A stretch of 64,000 nt of DNA from the NCBI RefSeq assembly GCF_900106695.1, contig NZ_FNMZ01000006.1, positions 124,001 through 188,000 on the forward strand. The letters are read 5' to 3'. This document shows positions 7,790-15,499 of the stretch, in pieces. Source of the DNA: Albimonas donghaensis. GTDB lineage: Bacteria > Pseudomonadota > Alphaproteobacteria > Rhodobacterales > Rhodobacteraceae. Numbering within the stretch: the stretch's first letter is position 1; each line of letters begins with the position of its first letter. The position numbers were made by a program, and so were the translations under genes. The notes beneath the pieces were generated by a model. That model did not search any database. It saw nothing but the letters and a program-made list of their open reading frames with translations, and was not told the origin of the DNA.

Positions 7790-9073
7790 GGCCGCGATGA
7801 ACTCGTTCCACTTGCGGACCATGTACTTGTTCTCGTCCATCACCGCGTTCCAGCAGGCGACGCGGCCCATGCGCTCCTCGAACGAGCCGCCGTCGCGGAC
7901 CTCGCCGACCTGCGCCATGGGCGAGCCCTGCGGGTTGGTGATGACCTCGGTGGCCTCCTTGCCCTCGAACCAGTAGCCCCACTCGTTCTCGGACATGAAC
8001 AGCTTCGAGGTCTCGGGCACCGCCGAATAGTAGCCCTGGCGCATCAGGAAGCCGCCGACCCAGCCCGAGAGATACCAGTTGATGTATTCGTAGGCCGCGT
8101 CCAGTTCGAGCCCCGACAGGTTCGCCGACAGGCCCAGCCCGCCGCCCCAGGACCGGTAGCCCTCTTCCAGCGGCTGGTAGACGCAGGGGATGCCCTTCGA
8201 CTTCACCGCGGTGATCGCCGGCGACCACATCGACTGGATCACCACCTCGCCCGAGGCCATCAGGTTCACCGACTCGTCGAAGCTCTTCCAGAAGGCGCGG
8301 AACTGGCCGGCGCGCTTGGCCTCGATGAAGATCGCGATGGTCTTGTCGATCTCCTCCTGGGTCATGTTGCCCTTGTCGCCATACTGGATCTCGCCCATCG
8401 ACTCGCAGACCATGGCCATGTCCATGATCCCGATGGCGGAGATGTCGAGGATCGAGGCCTTGCCCTTGAACTCGGGGTTCAGCAGCTCGGACCAGTTGTT
8501 GATCGGGCGGCCGATCAGGTCGGGGCGGATGCCCAGCGTGTCGGCGTTGTAGATCGTGGGGATAAGCGTCATCCAGTTGGTCTGCTCATCCGCGAAGGCG
8601 CGCGCGCCCGGCTCCGGCACGAAGCCGACGCTGTGGGGGGCGGTGCCCTGGGCGATGGTGCTTTCGGGCGTCAGCTTGCCGGATTTGAAGATGCCGACGA
8701 TCTTGTCGTAGTTCTCGATCCGGGAGACGTCCATCGCCTGCAGGTTGCCGGCGCCCCAGACCTTCTTGCAGATCCAGTATTCGATATCGGCGATGTCGAA
8801 GGACTTGGGCTGGGTGGCGGCGCGCTGGGTGACGCTGTCGCTGTCCAGCGCCGTCATTTGCAGCGTGAAGCCGAGGTCTTCCTTCACCTTCTCCGCCACT
8901 TCGTTGAGGTTCGACACGCCGGTGCCGAACTGGCGCAGGGTGACGTCCTTGATGTTCTGCGCCCAGATCATCGGCGCGCCGATGACGCCGGAGCCGACGG
9001 CGGCGGCGCCCACGGCGGCGGTTCCCTTCAGCAGCGCGCGGCGGCTGACGCCCTTGGTCTCGGTCCTGTCCAT
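7787..9073 (-). CDS. ABC importer substrate-binding protein (Tat-exported), PotD-like
   Basis: A 428-residue periplasmic receptor. The N-terminus carries a twin-arginine signal, SRRALLKGTAAVGAAAVG, with probable cleavage after IWAQ or a nearby site. The body resembles extracellular solute-binding proteins of the spermidine/putrescine group, with MTLIPTIYNADTLGIRPD and NNWSELLNPEFKGKASILD. The strong ribosome binding site aaggagagg precedes the ATG. It lies between the ATPase gene and the permease genes. Tat export implies folding in the cytoplasm before transport. Confidence 0.93.
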   Translation of the reverse strand: MDRTETKGVSRRALLKGTAAVGAAAVGSGVIGAPMIWAQNIKDVTLRQFGTGVSNLNEVAEKVKEDLGFTLQMTALDSDSVTQRAATQPKSFDIADIEYWICKKVWGAGNLQAMDVSRIENYDKIVGIFKSGKLTPESTIAQGTAPHSVGFVPEPGARAFADEQTNWMTLIPTIYNADTLGIRPDLIGRPINNWSELLNPEFKGKASILDISAIGIMDMAMVCESMGEIQYGDKGNMTQEEIDKTIAIFIEAKRAGQFRAFWKSFDESVNLMASGEVVIQSMWSPAITAVKSKGIPCVYQPLEEGYRSWGGGLGLSANLSGLELDAAYEYINWYLSGWVGGFLMRQGYYSAVPETSKLFMSENEWGYWFEGKEATEVITNPQGSPMAQVGEVRDGGSFEERMGRVACWNAVMDENKYMVRKWNEFIAA

Positions 9074-9159
9074 GATGTCCTCTCCTTGGTTCCCTGTCGG
9101 CGGCCGGGTCTGCGGGCCCGGCCGGGTCTGCTTCGGTCGGATCGGAAGGCGGGCCGCGC

Positions 9160-10140
9160 TCAGGCGGCCAGCCGGTGGGCGTCCTCGGGTTTCCAGGCCA
9201 GCATCACCTGCTCGCCCGGCGCGACCGGATCGGCGAAGAACCGGCCGTCGGGCAGCACGGCGGTCAGTTCGCCCAGCTGGTCCGCCTGCAGCGCCACCGA
9301 CACCGTGGCCCCGAGATATTCGATGTCGCGCACCGTGGCGGGCAGCCCCATGCCGCCCTTCATCACCGCGATCCGGTCGGCGCGCACCGCCACCGGGCCC
9401 GAGCCGTCGTCGACCACGTTGTGACCGCCGATGAAGCGGGCGACGAACTCGGTGCGCGGCGCGCCGAAGACCTCGCGCGCGGGGGCGGCCTGCTCGATCC
9501 GGCCGGCGTTCATCACCACCACCAGATCGGCCAGCGCCAGCGCCTCGTCCTGGGAATGGGTGACATGCACGAAGGTCAGGCCCAGCTCGCGCTGGATCTT
9601 CTTCAGCTCCCCCCGCATCCGGACGCGCAGGAACGGGTCGAGCGCCGAAAGCGGCTCGTCCAGCAGCAGCGCCTGCGGGCGGGTGATCAGGCTGCGCGCC
9701 AGCGCCACGCGCTGCTGCTGGCCGCCCGAAAGCTGGGCCGGCAGGCGGTCGGCGAAGGCGGTCATGTCGACCAGCGCCAGCATCTCGGCGGCCCTGGCCA
9801 GGCGCTCGGCCCTGGCGACGCCCTTCATCTTGAGGCTGAAGGCGACGTTGTCGGCGATGCTCAGATGCGGGAACAGGGCGTAGGACTGGAACATCATCGA
9901 CGTGCCGCGCCTGGCGGGGGGCAGCCCCGTCACCCGCTTGCCGCCCAGCATCACGTCCCCGTCCGAGGCGCTCTCATGCCCCGCGATCATGCGGAGCGTT
10001 GTGGACTTGCCGCAGCCCGAGGGGCCGAGCAGGCAGCAATAGGCGCCCGACGCGACCTTGAGGTCGATGCGGTCGACCGCGAGCGCGTCGCCGTAGCGCT
10101 TGGTCAGCGCGACCAGTTCCAGAGTGGCGTCCTGGCTCAT
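9160..10140 (-). CDS. ABC importer ATPase, PotA-like
   Basis: A 326-residue ATP-binding subunit. Walker A is [14 protein letters not shown] (37-50), the signature is [15 protein letters not shown], and Walker B is [14 protein letters not shown]-terminal TOBE domain ([16 protein letters not shown]) is typical of PotA/MalK-type ATPases. It is the first gene of the importer operon, and gagagga precedes the ATG. Divergent from the GntR regulator, with a palindromic site in between that suggests direct control. Confidence 0.94.
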   Translation of the reverse strand: MSQDATLELVALTKRYGDALAVDRIDLKVASGAYCCLLGPSGCGKSTTLRMIAGHESASDGDVMLGGKRVTGLPPARRGTSMMFQSYALFPHLSIADNVAFSLKMKGVARAERLARAAEMLALVDMTAFADRLPAQLSGGQQQRVALARSLITRPQALLLDEPLSALDPFLRVRMRGELKKIQRELGLTFVHVTHSQDEALALADLVVVMNAGRIEQAAPAREVFGAPRTEFVARFIGGHNVVDDGSGPVAVRADRIAVMKGGMGLPATVRDIEYLGATVSVALQADQLGELTAVLPDGRFFADPVAPGEQVMLAWKPEDAHRLAA

Positions 10141-10304
10141 GCCTGCGGTCCTCTCGCTGTCGCCGGGGCTCGGCGCCTGTCGTGCGGGTCAAGCTCAGCA
10201 AGCGCCATGCCAAGCCCGCCACGGACGCGCGGGCGGGGCGCCGCCGCTTGCGCAGGCGCCCCGGGCGCCGCAGCAATGAGCAGAGGCCGCCTGTTATGGT
10301 CGCA

Positions 10305-10316
10305 ATCGTATACGAT
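10305..10316. promoter_or_regulatory. Candidate GntR-family operator
   Basis: The perfect 12-bp palindrome atcgtatacgat sits in the divergent spacer between the ABC ATPase gene and the GntR gene. FCD-type GntR regulators commonly bind palindromes centred on GTATAC, as here. It is 95 bases upstream of the GntR start and 164 bases from the ATPase start. Confidence 0.65.
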
Positions 10317-10411
10317 CGCGCTTGCCGCGCTTGCGCGCCGGCGCGCGGCGTCGCATTTTCCGCGGGCGCGGTGCGCGACAGCCATCGCCCGGATTCCATC
10401 GGGAGCTTCCC

Positions 10412-11272
10412 ATGCCGCAGTGGTCGCGAGACGCCCCGCGCCCCCTCCGCACAGCCCGCCCCGCCTTCGCTCCGGCCGACCGGTTCGTGACGGGCGGGGG
10501 CGCGACGGGCGGGGGTGCGACGGGGGGCGGGGCGACGGGGGGTGGGGGCGCGACGCCGGAGGCCGGGCGCCTGTTCTCCCTGCCCCCGGGCCGCGCGCTG
10601 GAGATCTGCGGCAGCCTGCACCGCGCCATTCTCGAACATCGCATCGCGCCGGGCGCCAAGCTGTCGGAGGACGAGGTCGGCGAGCTGTTCGGCGCCTCGC
10701 GCACCGTCGCCCGCGCCGCCCTGCACGCGCTCGCCCATTCCGGCCTGGTGACGATGGAGCGCAACCGAGGCGCCTTCGTCGCCCGCCCCGACAAGCGCGA
10801 GGCCAACGAGGTCTTCGAGGCCCGCGCCCTGATCGAGCCGCGGGTGGCGCGCATGGCCGCGGCCCATGTCGGCGCCGGGACCGACGCGGCCGGAACCGGA
10901 GAGATGGCCGCCCTGCGCGCCCATCTGGACGCCGAGCACGCGGCGGTCGCCGCCGACGACAAGGGCCGGGCGCTGTCGCTGTCGGGGGAATTCCATATCC
11001 GCCTTGCGGACATCGCCGACCAGCATGTGCTGGCGGGCATGGTGCGGGGGCTGGTGGCGCGGTCGTCGCTGATCATCGCGCTCTACTGGCGTCGGGTCGA
11101 CACCACCTGCGAAAGCCACGCCCACCACGCCCTGCTCGACGCGCTGGAGGCCGGCGACGGCGACGCGGCCGAGGAGATCATGCGCGGGCATATCGTCGAC
11201 CTGCGCTCGGGTCTCGACCTGGGCGATCGCGGCGCGCCCACGGCGACCCTCGCCGAGGCTCTCGGCCGCTGA
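10412..11272 (+). CDS. GntR-family regulator with FCD domain
   Basis: A 286-residue regulator. The winged helix-turn-helix lies at about residues 60-120 (LHRAILEHRIAPGAKLSEDE, FGASRTVARAALHALAHSGL, VTMERNRGAFVARP). The FCD ligand domain follows, with metal-type histidines in EFHIRLADIADQH and CESHAHHALLDALEAGD. The start at 10412 is chosen because gggag lies at ideal spacing; an earlier in-frame start would add an Arg-rich leader. The N-terminus contains a low-complexity run of GGGAT repeats encoded by a degenerate 15-bp tandem repeat. It probably controls the divergent importer operon. Confidence 0.92.
   Translation: MPQWSRDAPRPLRTARPAFAPADRFVTGGGATGGGATGGGATGGGGATPEAGRLFSLPPGRALEICGSLHRAILEHRIAPGAKLSEDEVGELFGASRTVARAALHALAHSGLVTMERNRGAFVARPDKREANEVFEARALIEPRVARMAAAHVGAGTDAAGTGEMAALRAHLDAEHAAVAADDKGRALSLSGEFHIRLADIADQHVLAGMVRGLVARSSLIIALYWRRVDTTCESHAHHALLDALEAGDGDAAEEIMRGHIVDLRSGLDLGDRGAPTATLAEALGR
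10490..10556 (+). repeat. 15-bp coding tandem repeat in the GntR gene
   Basis: About four degenerate copies of a 15-bp unit (gcgacgggcgggggt type) encode the repeated peptide GGGAT before the DNA-binding domain. Unlike the intergenic arrays, the period keeps the reading frame. Confidence 0.8.
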
Positions 11273-11302
11273 GGCGGGCGGCGCCTCGTCCTCGGCGTCA
11301 GG

Positions 11303-11791
11303 TCAGTCGACGATATCGGCGCCGGGGGCCGGCAGGCCCTCGGGGCGCAGGCCCTGGGCGGCGGCGGCGATCAGGCCGAGCGTCTCGGCCGCCTCCACCG
11401 CGCCGGCGGGCGGGGCCGCGTCGAGCAGACGGGACAGCTCCCGCGCCGCTTCCGCGTGGTCGCCCGCGGCGGCGGCGGCCACCATGCGCCCGAACGCGGC
11501 TTCGTCGACCGAGGCGGACAGGCTGGTCAGCGGCCCCGGACGCAGCCTGCGCCGCGCGGCGCCGGCCATCAGCGTCACCAGCAGGTCCATCGCCTGCACC
11601 GCGCGCTCGGCGGCCCTGGCGTCCAGCGCCTCGGCCAGTTCGCGCCGCAGGGCCCAGCGCCCGTCGGGGCCGACCCGCATCAGCCGCAACGCCAGCGCCG
11701 CCCGCCGCTCCACCGGCGGCAACCCGGCGAAACGCCGGGCCGGGCCGGGACCGGCCTTGTCAGGACCGTGGGGTCGGGCCGGAAAGGTCAT
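11303..11791 (-). CDS. Hypothetical alpha-helical protein downstream of hemP
   Basis: A 162-residue protein that is Ala/Arg/Leu-rich and probably all helical. I do not recognise the family. The gene looks real because gggagggcc sits at good spacing before the ATG, and it follows hemP on the same strand after 95 bases. No signal peptide or membrane segment is seen. Association with hemP could mean a role in iron or haem metabolism, but this is context only. Confidence 0.6.
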   Translation of the reverse strand: MTFPARPHGPDKAGPGPARRFAGLPPVERRAALALRLMRVGPDGRWALRRELAEALDARAAERAVQAMDLLVTLMAGAARRRLRPGPLTSLSASVDEAAFGRMVAAAAAGDHAEAARELSRLLDAAPPAGAVEAAETLGLIAAAAQGLRPEGLPAPGADIVD

Positions 11792-11886
11792 GCGCGCGGC
11801 CCTCCCGGACCCGGATCAGGCGGCCCGGCGCGCGGGCGCCGGAAACCGCGGTCTCGGTCGCGGCCGCGCCGGGCGGCCGCGTCGGT

Positions 11887-12234
11887 TCACTTGGTCAGGA
11901 TCAGCTTGCGCTGACGGGTGACCCGCAGGGTGTAGACGGCGCCGTCCAGCACGATCCGCGCCTCCTGCCCGCCGCCGGTCAGCGCCCGGGCGTCATGCAC
12001 CGGCGCGGTGTCGGCCGGCAGACGCGCGGCGGTGGAGACGGGGGCGGGGGAGACGGGCGCGGGCGCGGAAACCGGCGTCGCCTCCGCCTGGTCGAGCCGG
12101 GCGCGGTCGGCCACCGGACGGCCGGCGAGCGACAGGGCGGGCCGGGCCGAAAGCGCGGGGCCGGCGCGATGACCGGACGCGTCGGCGCAGGCGAGACCCA
12201 GCACGGGGCGGGAGCGCAGTTCGGGCCGGCTCAT
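11887..12234 (-). CDS. hemP: Haemin uptake protein HemP with N-terminal extension
   Basis: The C-terminal 35 residues (GGGQEARIVLDGAVYTLRVT, then RQRKLILTK) match HemP, a small protein linked to haem-iron uptake; the ending RLTRxxKLILTK is the family hallmark. Typical HemP proteins are about 60 residues, whereas this frame gives 115, with a Pro/Ala-rich N-terminal half. I chose the ATG at 12234 because it overlaps the stop of the upstream small ORF (ATGA), which implies translational coupling. No receptor or haem ABC transporter is adjacent. Iron control (Irr, RirA or Fur) is expected from the family, not shown. Confidence 0.82.
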   Translation of the reverse strand: MSRPELRSRPVLGLACADASGHRAGPALSARPALSLAGRPVADRARLDQAEATPVSAPAPVSPAPVSTAARLPADTAPVHDARALTGGGQEARIVLDGAVYTLRVTRQRKLILTK

Positions 12235-12407
12235 CGCACGCCCTCCATCCGGTCCAGCCAACGCTCCAGCGACATCTCCAGCCCGCCGGCGGCGCCGGCG
12301 AAAAGGGCGAGGGCTTCGTCACGCTCGGCGGCGCGGCGCAGGGGCGAGGGGGCGGTCAGGGCGCCGGCGCGAGGCGCAAGCGGACGGTCCTGGAACAGGT
12401 CGCGCAT
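12231..12407 (-). CDS. Small hypothetical ORF translationally coupled to hemP
   Basis: A 58-residue ORF: MRDLFQDRPLAPRAGALTAP through a helical middle to LERWLDRMEGVR. Its stop overlaps the hemP start by the ATGA arrangement, and ggag lies about eight bases before its ATG. I do not recognise the family. The coupling and clean codon use argue that it is a real gene. Confidence 0.6.
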   Translation of the reverse strand: MRDLFQDRPLAPRAGALTAPSPLRRAAERDEALALFAGAAGGLEMSLERWLDRMEGVR

Positions 12408-12792
12408 CTGGGGTCTCCGGACTGTCGATCGACGCGCGGAGCCGGCATGTCCGGGGGCGCGGCGGTCGGTTTGGCGGTCGGTCCTGGCTTCCCCGAACCG
12501 GCGCGGCGAGCGCGACGGGGTGGCTGTTTCCTGAGGACTTTATGAGCCGAATCTCCGCCCCCGGTCAATCCCGACTTTTTCAATCAGGTATATCCGGCCC
12601 GCTTTTTCCGCCCCGGCCTCCCCGCGATCGCCGCGCGCGCGCCCTCGCGCGCCCCTCCCCGACGCCGCGCAGGGCGTCATTCGCCCCCTGCGCCCGCTCG
12701 TCGCACCGTCGCGCTTGACGCGGCGCCGCCGATCCCTGACGCTGCGGGAAAAGCAAGAAGAGACCGAACAAGAAATCCAGGGGAGGAATACC
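12408..12792. other. Divergent control region between hemP group and TAXI genes
   Basis: No gene seen. On the minus strand a possible sigma-70 promoter for the hemP group is TTGACC, 18 bases, CATAAA (about 12530-12570), close to an AT-rich patch that could hold an iron-regulator site. On the plus strand TTGACG near 12710 could be a -35 element, but its -10 is poor. Confidence 0.4.
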
Positions 12793-13944
12793 ATGATCCG
12801 CACGCTGAGCGCGGCCGCGATCGCGGTCGCACTGACCGGACAGATGGTCGTCGGCCAGGCTGTCGCCGCCGACATCAAGCTGCCGTCCACCATGGCGGTC
12901 ACCGCCTATGGCACGACCTCGTCCGGCTACGGCCAGATGGTCGCCGTCGGCGCCGCCCTGCAGGAGGCCGCGGGCGTCAACCTGCGCATCCTGCCCGGCA
13001 AGAACGACATCGCCCGCATGGAGCCGGTGCGCCAGGGCAAGGTCCCGATCTCGGCCATGGGCGTGGGCGTCTACATGGTCCAGGAAGGGGTGTTCGAGTT
13101 CGGCTCCGAGCGCTGGGGCCCGCAATCGGTCCGGCTGCTCTCGATCAACAACGCCGGCGACACCGGGCTGGCGGTCGGCGTGGCCAAGGACGCCGGCATC
13201 GAGACCTACGCGGATCTCAAGGGCAAGCGCGTCGCCTGGGTGAAGGGCGCGCCGGCGCTCAACACCAACATGGAGGCCTATCTGGCCTATGCCGGCCTGA
13301 CCTGGGACGACGTGGAGAAGGTCGAGTTCGGCGGCTACGGCGACAGCTGGAAGGGCATGGTCAACGGCTCGGTCGACGCGGCCTACGCGATCATGACCTC
13401 CGGCTCCGCCTTCCAGATGGAGGCCTCGCCCCGCGGTCTGCACTGGCCGACGATCGACCCGGAGAACAAGGCCGGGCTGGACCGGATGCAGGCCATCGCG
13501 CCCTATTTCGCCCCGGCCATCGCCACCAAGGGCGCGGTCGCCGCGACCACCGAGGGCGGCATCCCCACCGCCACCTACCCCTACCCGGTGATGATCGCCT
13601 ACGCCGACCAGGACGAGGATCTGGTCTACAACTTCACCAAGGCGATGTTCGAGCTTTACGACACCTACAAGGGCAAGGCCCCGGGCATCGACGGCTGGGC
13701 GATGAAGTTCCAGAACCTCGAATGGGTGGTCCCCTACCATGACGGCGCGATCCGCTACTACAAGGAGGCCGGCAAGTGGACCGACAGCGCCCAGGCCCAC
13801 AATGACGGGCTGATCGCGCGCCAGAAGGTGCTGCAGGACGCCTGGGCCGCGCTGGAGGCCGAGGCCCCCGAGGACTGGGACAGCGCCTGGGTGGCCGCGC
13901 GCCGCGAGGCGCTCGCCGCCGCCGGTCTGCCCGCTGTGTTCTGA
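12793..13944 (+). CDS. TAXI-family TRAP solute receptor, first copy
   Basis: A 383-residue periplasmic receptor of the TAXI type, which works with fused TRAP permeases. It has a Sec signal peptide (AAAIAVALTGQMVVGQAVAA). The mature protein begins DIKLPSTMAVTAYGTTSSGY. GKRVAWVKGAPALN and VVPYHDGAIRYY are shared with the second copy downstream. The start is set at 12793 by gggagga. It forms a unit with the second receptor and the fused permease. The substrate is unknown. Confidence 0.93.
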   Translation: MIRTLSAAAIAVALTGQMVVGQAVAADIKLPSTMAVTAYGTTSSGYGQMVAVGAALQEAAGVNLRILPGKNDIARMEPVRQGKVPISAMGVGVYMVQEGVFEFGSERWGPQSVRLLSINNAGDTGLAVGVAKDAGIETYADLKGKRVAWVKGAPALNTNMEAYLAYAGLTWDDVEKVEFGGYGDSWKGMVNGSVDAAYAIMTSGSAFQMEASPRGLHWPTIDPENKAGLDRMQAIAPYFAPAIATKGAVAATTEGGIPTATYPYPVMIAYADQDEDLVYNFTKAMFELYDTYKGKAPGIDGWAMKFQNLEWVVPYHDGAIRYYKEAGKWTDSAQAHNDGLIARQKVLQDAWAALEAEAPEDWDSAWVAARREALAAAGLPAVF

Positions 13945-13975
13945 GATCCCGTTCCGGGGGGCGGCGACGTCCCCC

Positions 13976-14010
13976 GGACCCCGGACCACGGACCACGGAC
14001 CACGGACCAC
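13976..14010. repeat. 7-bp tandem repeat ggaccac, five copies
   Basis: Units at 13976 (variant ggacccc), 13983, 13990, 13997 and 14004. The last four are identical. The array lies between the two TAXI genes, just upstream of the second gene's promoter. Confidence 0.95.
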
Positions 14011-14021
14011 GGCGTCACCGC

Positions 14022-14050
14022 TTGACCGATGGCAAGCACTGTCCGACAAT
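14022..14050 (+). promoter_or_regulatory. Candidate sigma-70 promoter of the second TAXI gene
   Basis: TTGACC at 14022-14027, a 17-base spacer, then GACAAT at 14045-14050. The second receptor starts 62 bases downstream, so it may be transcribed separately from the first copy. Confidence 0.6.
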
Positions 14051-14112
14051 GCCCGGATAGAATGACCGTTTCGCACAACAGACCGAAACGGCGCCACCGG
14101 AGGAGATCCCAG

Positions 14113-15273
14113 ATGACCTATCAGAGCCCGGCCCGCGCGGCCGGCCTTGTCAGCGCGCTCGCCCTGGGGCTGGCGACCAGCGTCGCGGCCCCGGCCTCGG
14201 CCGAATTCACCCTGCCCGACACCGTCGCGATCACCGCCTACGGCACCGGCTCGACCGGATTCAACCAGATGGTCGCGGTCGGCGCGGCCTTCAAGAACGC
14301 CGGCGTCGCGCTGCGCGTGCTGCCCGGCAAGAACGACATCGCCCGCGCCGCGCCCCTGCGTCAGGGCAAGGTGCCGTTCTCGGCCTTCGGGGTCGGCGCC
14401 TACATGATGCAGGAAGGCGCGTTCGACTTCGCCGACGACTCCTGGGGGCCGCAGCCGGTCCGGGTGCTGATGACCAATTTCGCCGGCAAGCTCGGCCAGG
14501 CGATCGGCGTCGCCGCGGATGCGGGGATCGAGACCTATGCCGACCTCAAGGGCAAGCGGGTGTCGTGGATCAAGGGCGCGCCCGCGCTGAACGTCAACGC
14601 CGAGGCCTATCTCGCCTATGCCGGCCTGACCTGGGACGACGTCGAGGTCGTGGAGTTCGGCGGCTATGGCGACAGTCTCAAGGGGCTCGCCAACGGGCAG
14701 ATCGATGCGGCCTTCGCCTCGATGACCGCCAGCGGCATGTTCCAGGCCGAGGCCTCGCCCCGCGGGCTGCACTGGCCGCGCATCGACCCCGACGACACCG
14801 AGGCCCTGGCCCGGATGCACGCGATCGCCCCCTATTTCCGCACCATGGTCGCCACCGAGGGCGCCGTGGCCGGGACCACCGAGGGCGGGATTCCCACCGC
14901 GGGCTATCCCTACCCGGCGATGATCTCGCTGGCCGATCAGGACGAGGATCTGGTCTACAACTTCACCAAGGCGATGTACGAGACCTTCCCCGACTACAAG
15001 GGCACGGCGCCGGGCATCGACGGCTGGGCGCTGGAGCAGCAGTCCCTGTCCTGGGTGGTCCCCTACCATGACGGCGCGATCCGGTATTACCAGGAGGTCG
15101 GCGTCTGGAACGACGAGCACCAGGCCCATAACGACGCGCTGATCGCCCGGCAGAAGGTGTTGCAGGACGCCTGGGCCGCGCTGAAGGCCGAGGGTCCCGC
15201 CGACTGGGACGCCGCCTGGCCCGAGGCCCGGCGCGCCGCGCTCGAGGCCGCCGGCCTGAAGGTGGTGTTCTGA
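14113..15273 (+). CDS. TAXI-family TRAP solute receptor, second copy
   Basis: A 386-residue paralogue of the preceding gene, alike from the start of the mature protein (FTLPDTVAITAYGTGSTGFN) to the end (LEAAGLKVVF against LAAAGLPAVF). It has its own Sec signal (LVSALALGLATSVAAPASA) and its own ribosome binding site (aggag). Ligand-contact regions such as GGIPTAGYPYP are kept. The duplication gives two receptors for one permease, possibly with different ligand preference or expression. Confidence 0.93.
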   Translation: MTYQSPARAAGLVSALALGLATSVAAPASAEFTLPDTVAITAYGTGSTGFNQMVAVGAAFKNAGVALRVLPGKNDIARAAPLRQGKVPFSAFGVGAYMMQEGAFDFADDSWGPQPVRVLMTNFAGKLGQAIGVAADAGIETYADLKGKRVSWIKGAPALNVNAEAYLAYAGLTWDDVEVVEFGGYGDSLKGLANGQIDAAFASMTASGMFQAEASPRGLHWPRIDPDDTEALARMHAIAPYFRTMVATEGAVAGTTEGGIPTAGYPYPAMISLADQDEDLVYNFTKAMYETFPDYKGTAPGIDGWALEQQSLSWVVPYHDGAIRYYQEVGVWNDEHQAHNDALIARQKVLQDAWAALKAEGPADWDAAWPEARRAALEAAGLKVVF

Positions 15274-15499
15274 GGCCGGACGCTCCAGATCCGGGCCCCG
15301 TGACGGGCCCGGAGCCGAGGACCGGCGCGGCTGCGGCCGCGCCGGGGCGTCCCGCCGGGCTCCGGCCGCCGCCATCGTGATCGCGATCCCGCGGCCGGCC
15401 CCGACGGGCCGGCCGCGCCCCTCGCCCTTCCCTTCCCTCGTCCGGGACCGACGCCCCGCTGCGCGCGCGGCGGCCCCGGCAAGCACAGGCTGACACGAC

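Noticed and set aside
9175-12534. Plus-strand open frame of about 1100 codons across the ABC ATPase, GntR and hemP genes
   Set aside because: It crosses several recognised genes in other frames and becomes Arg/Pro-rich; no domain or start signal.
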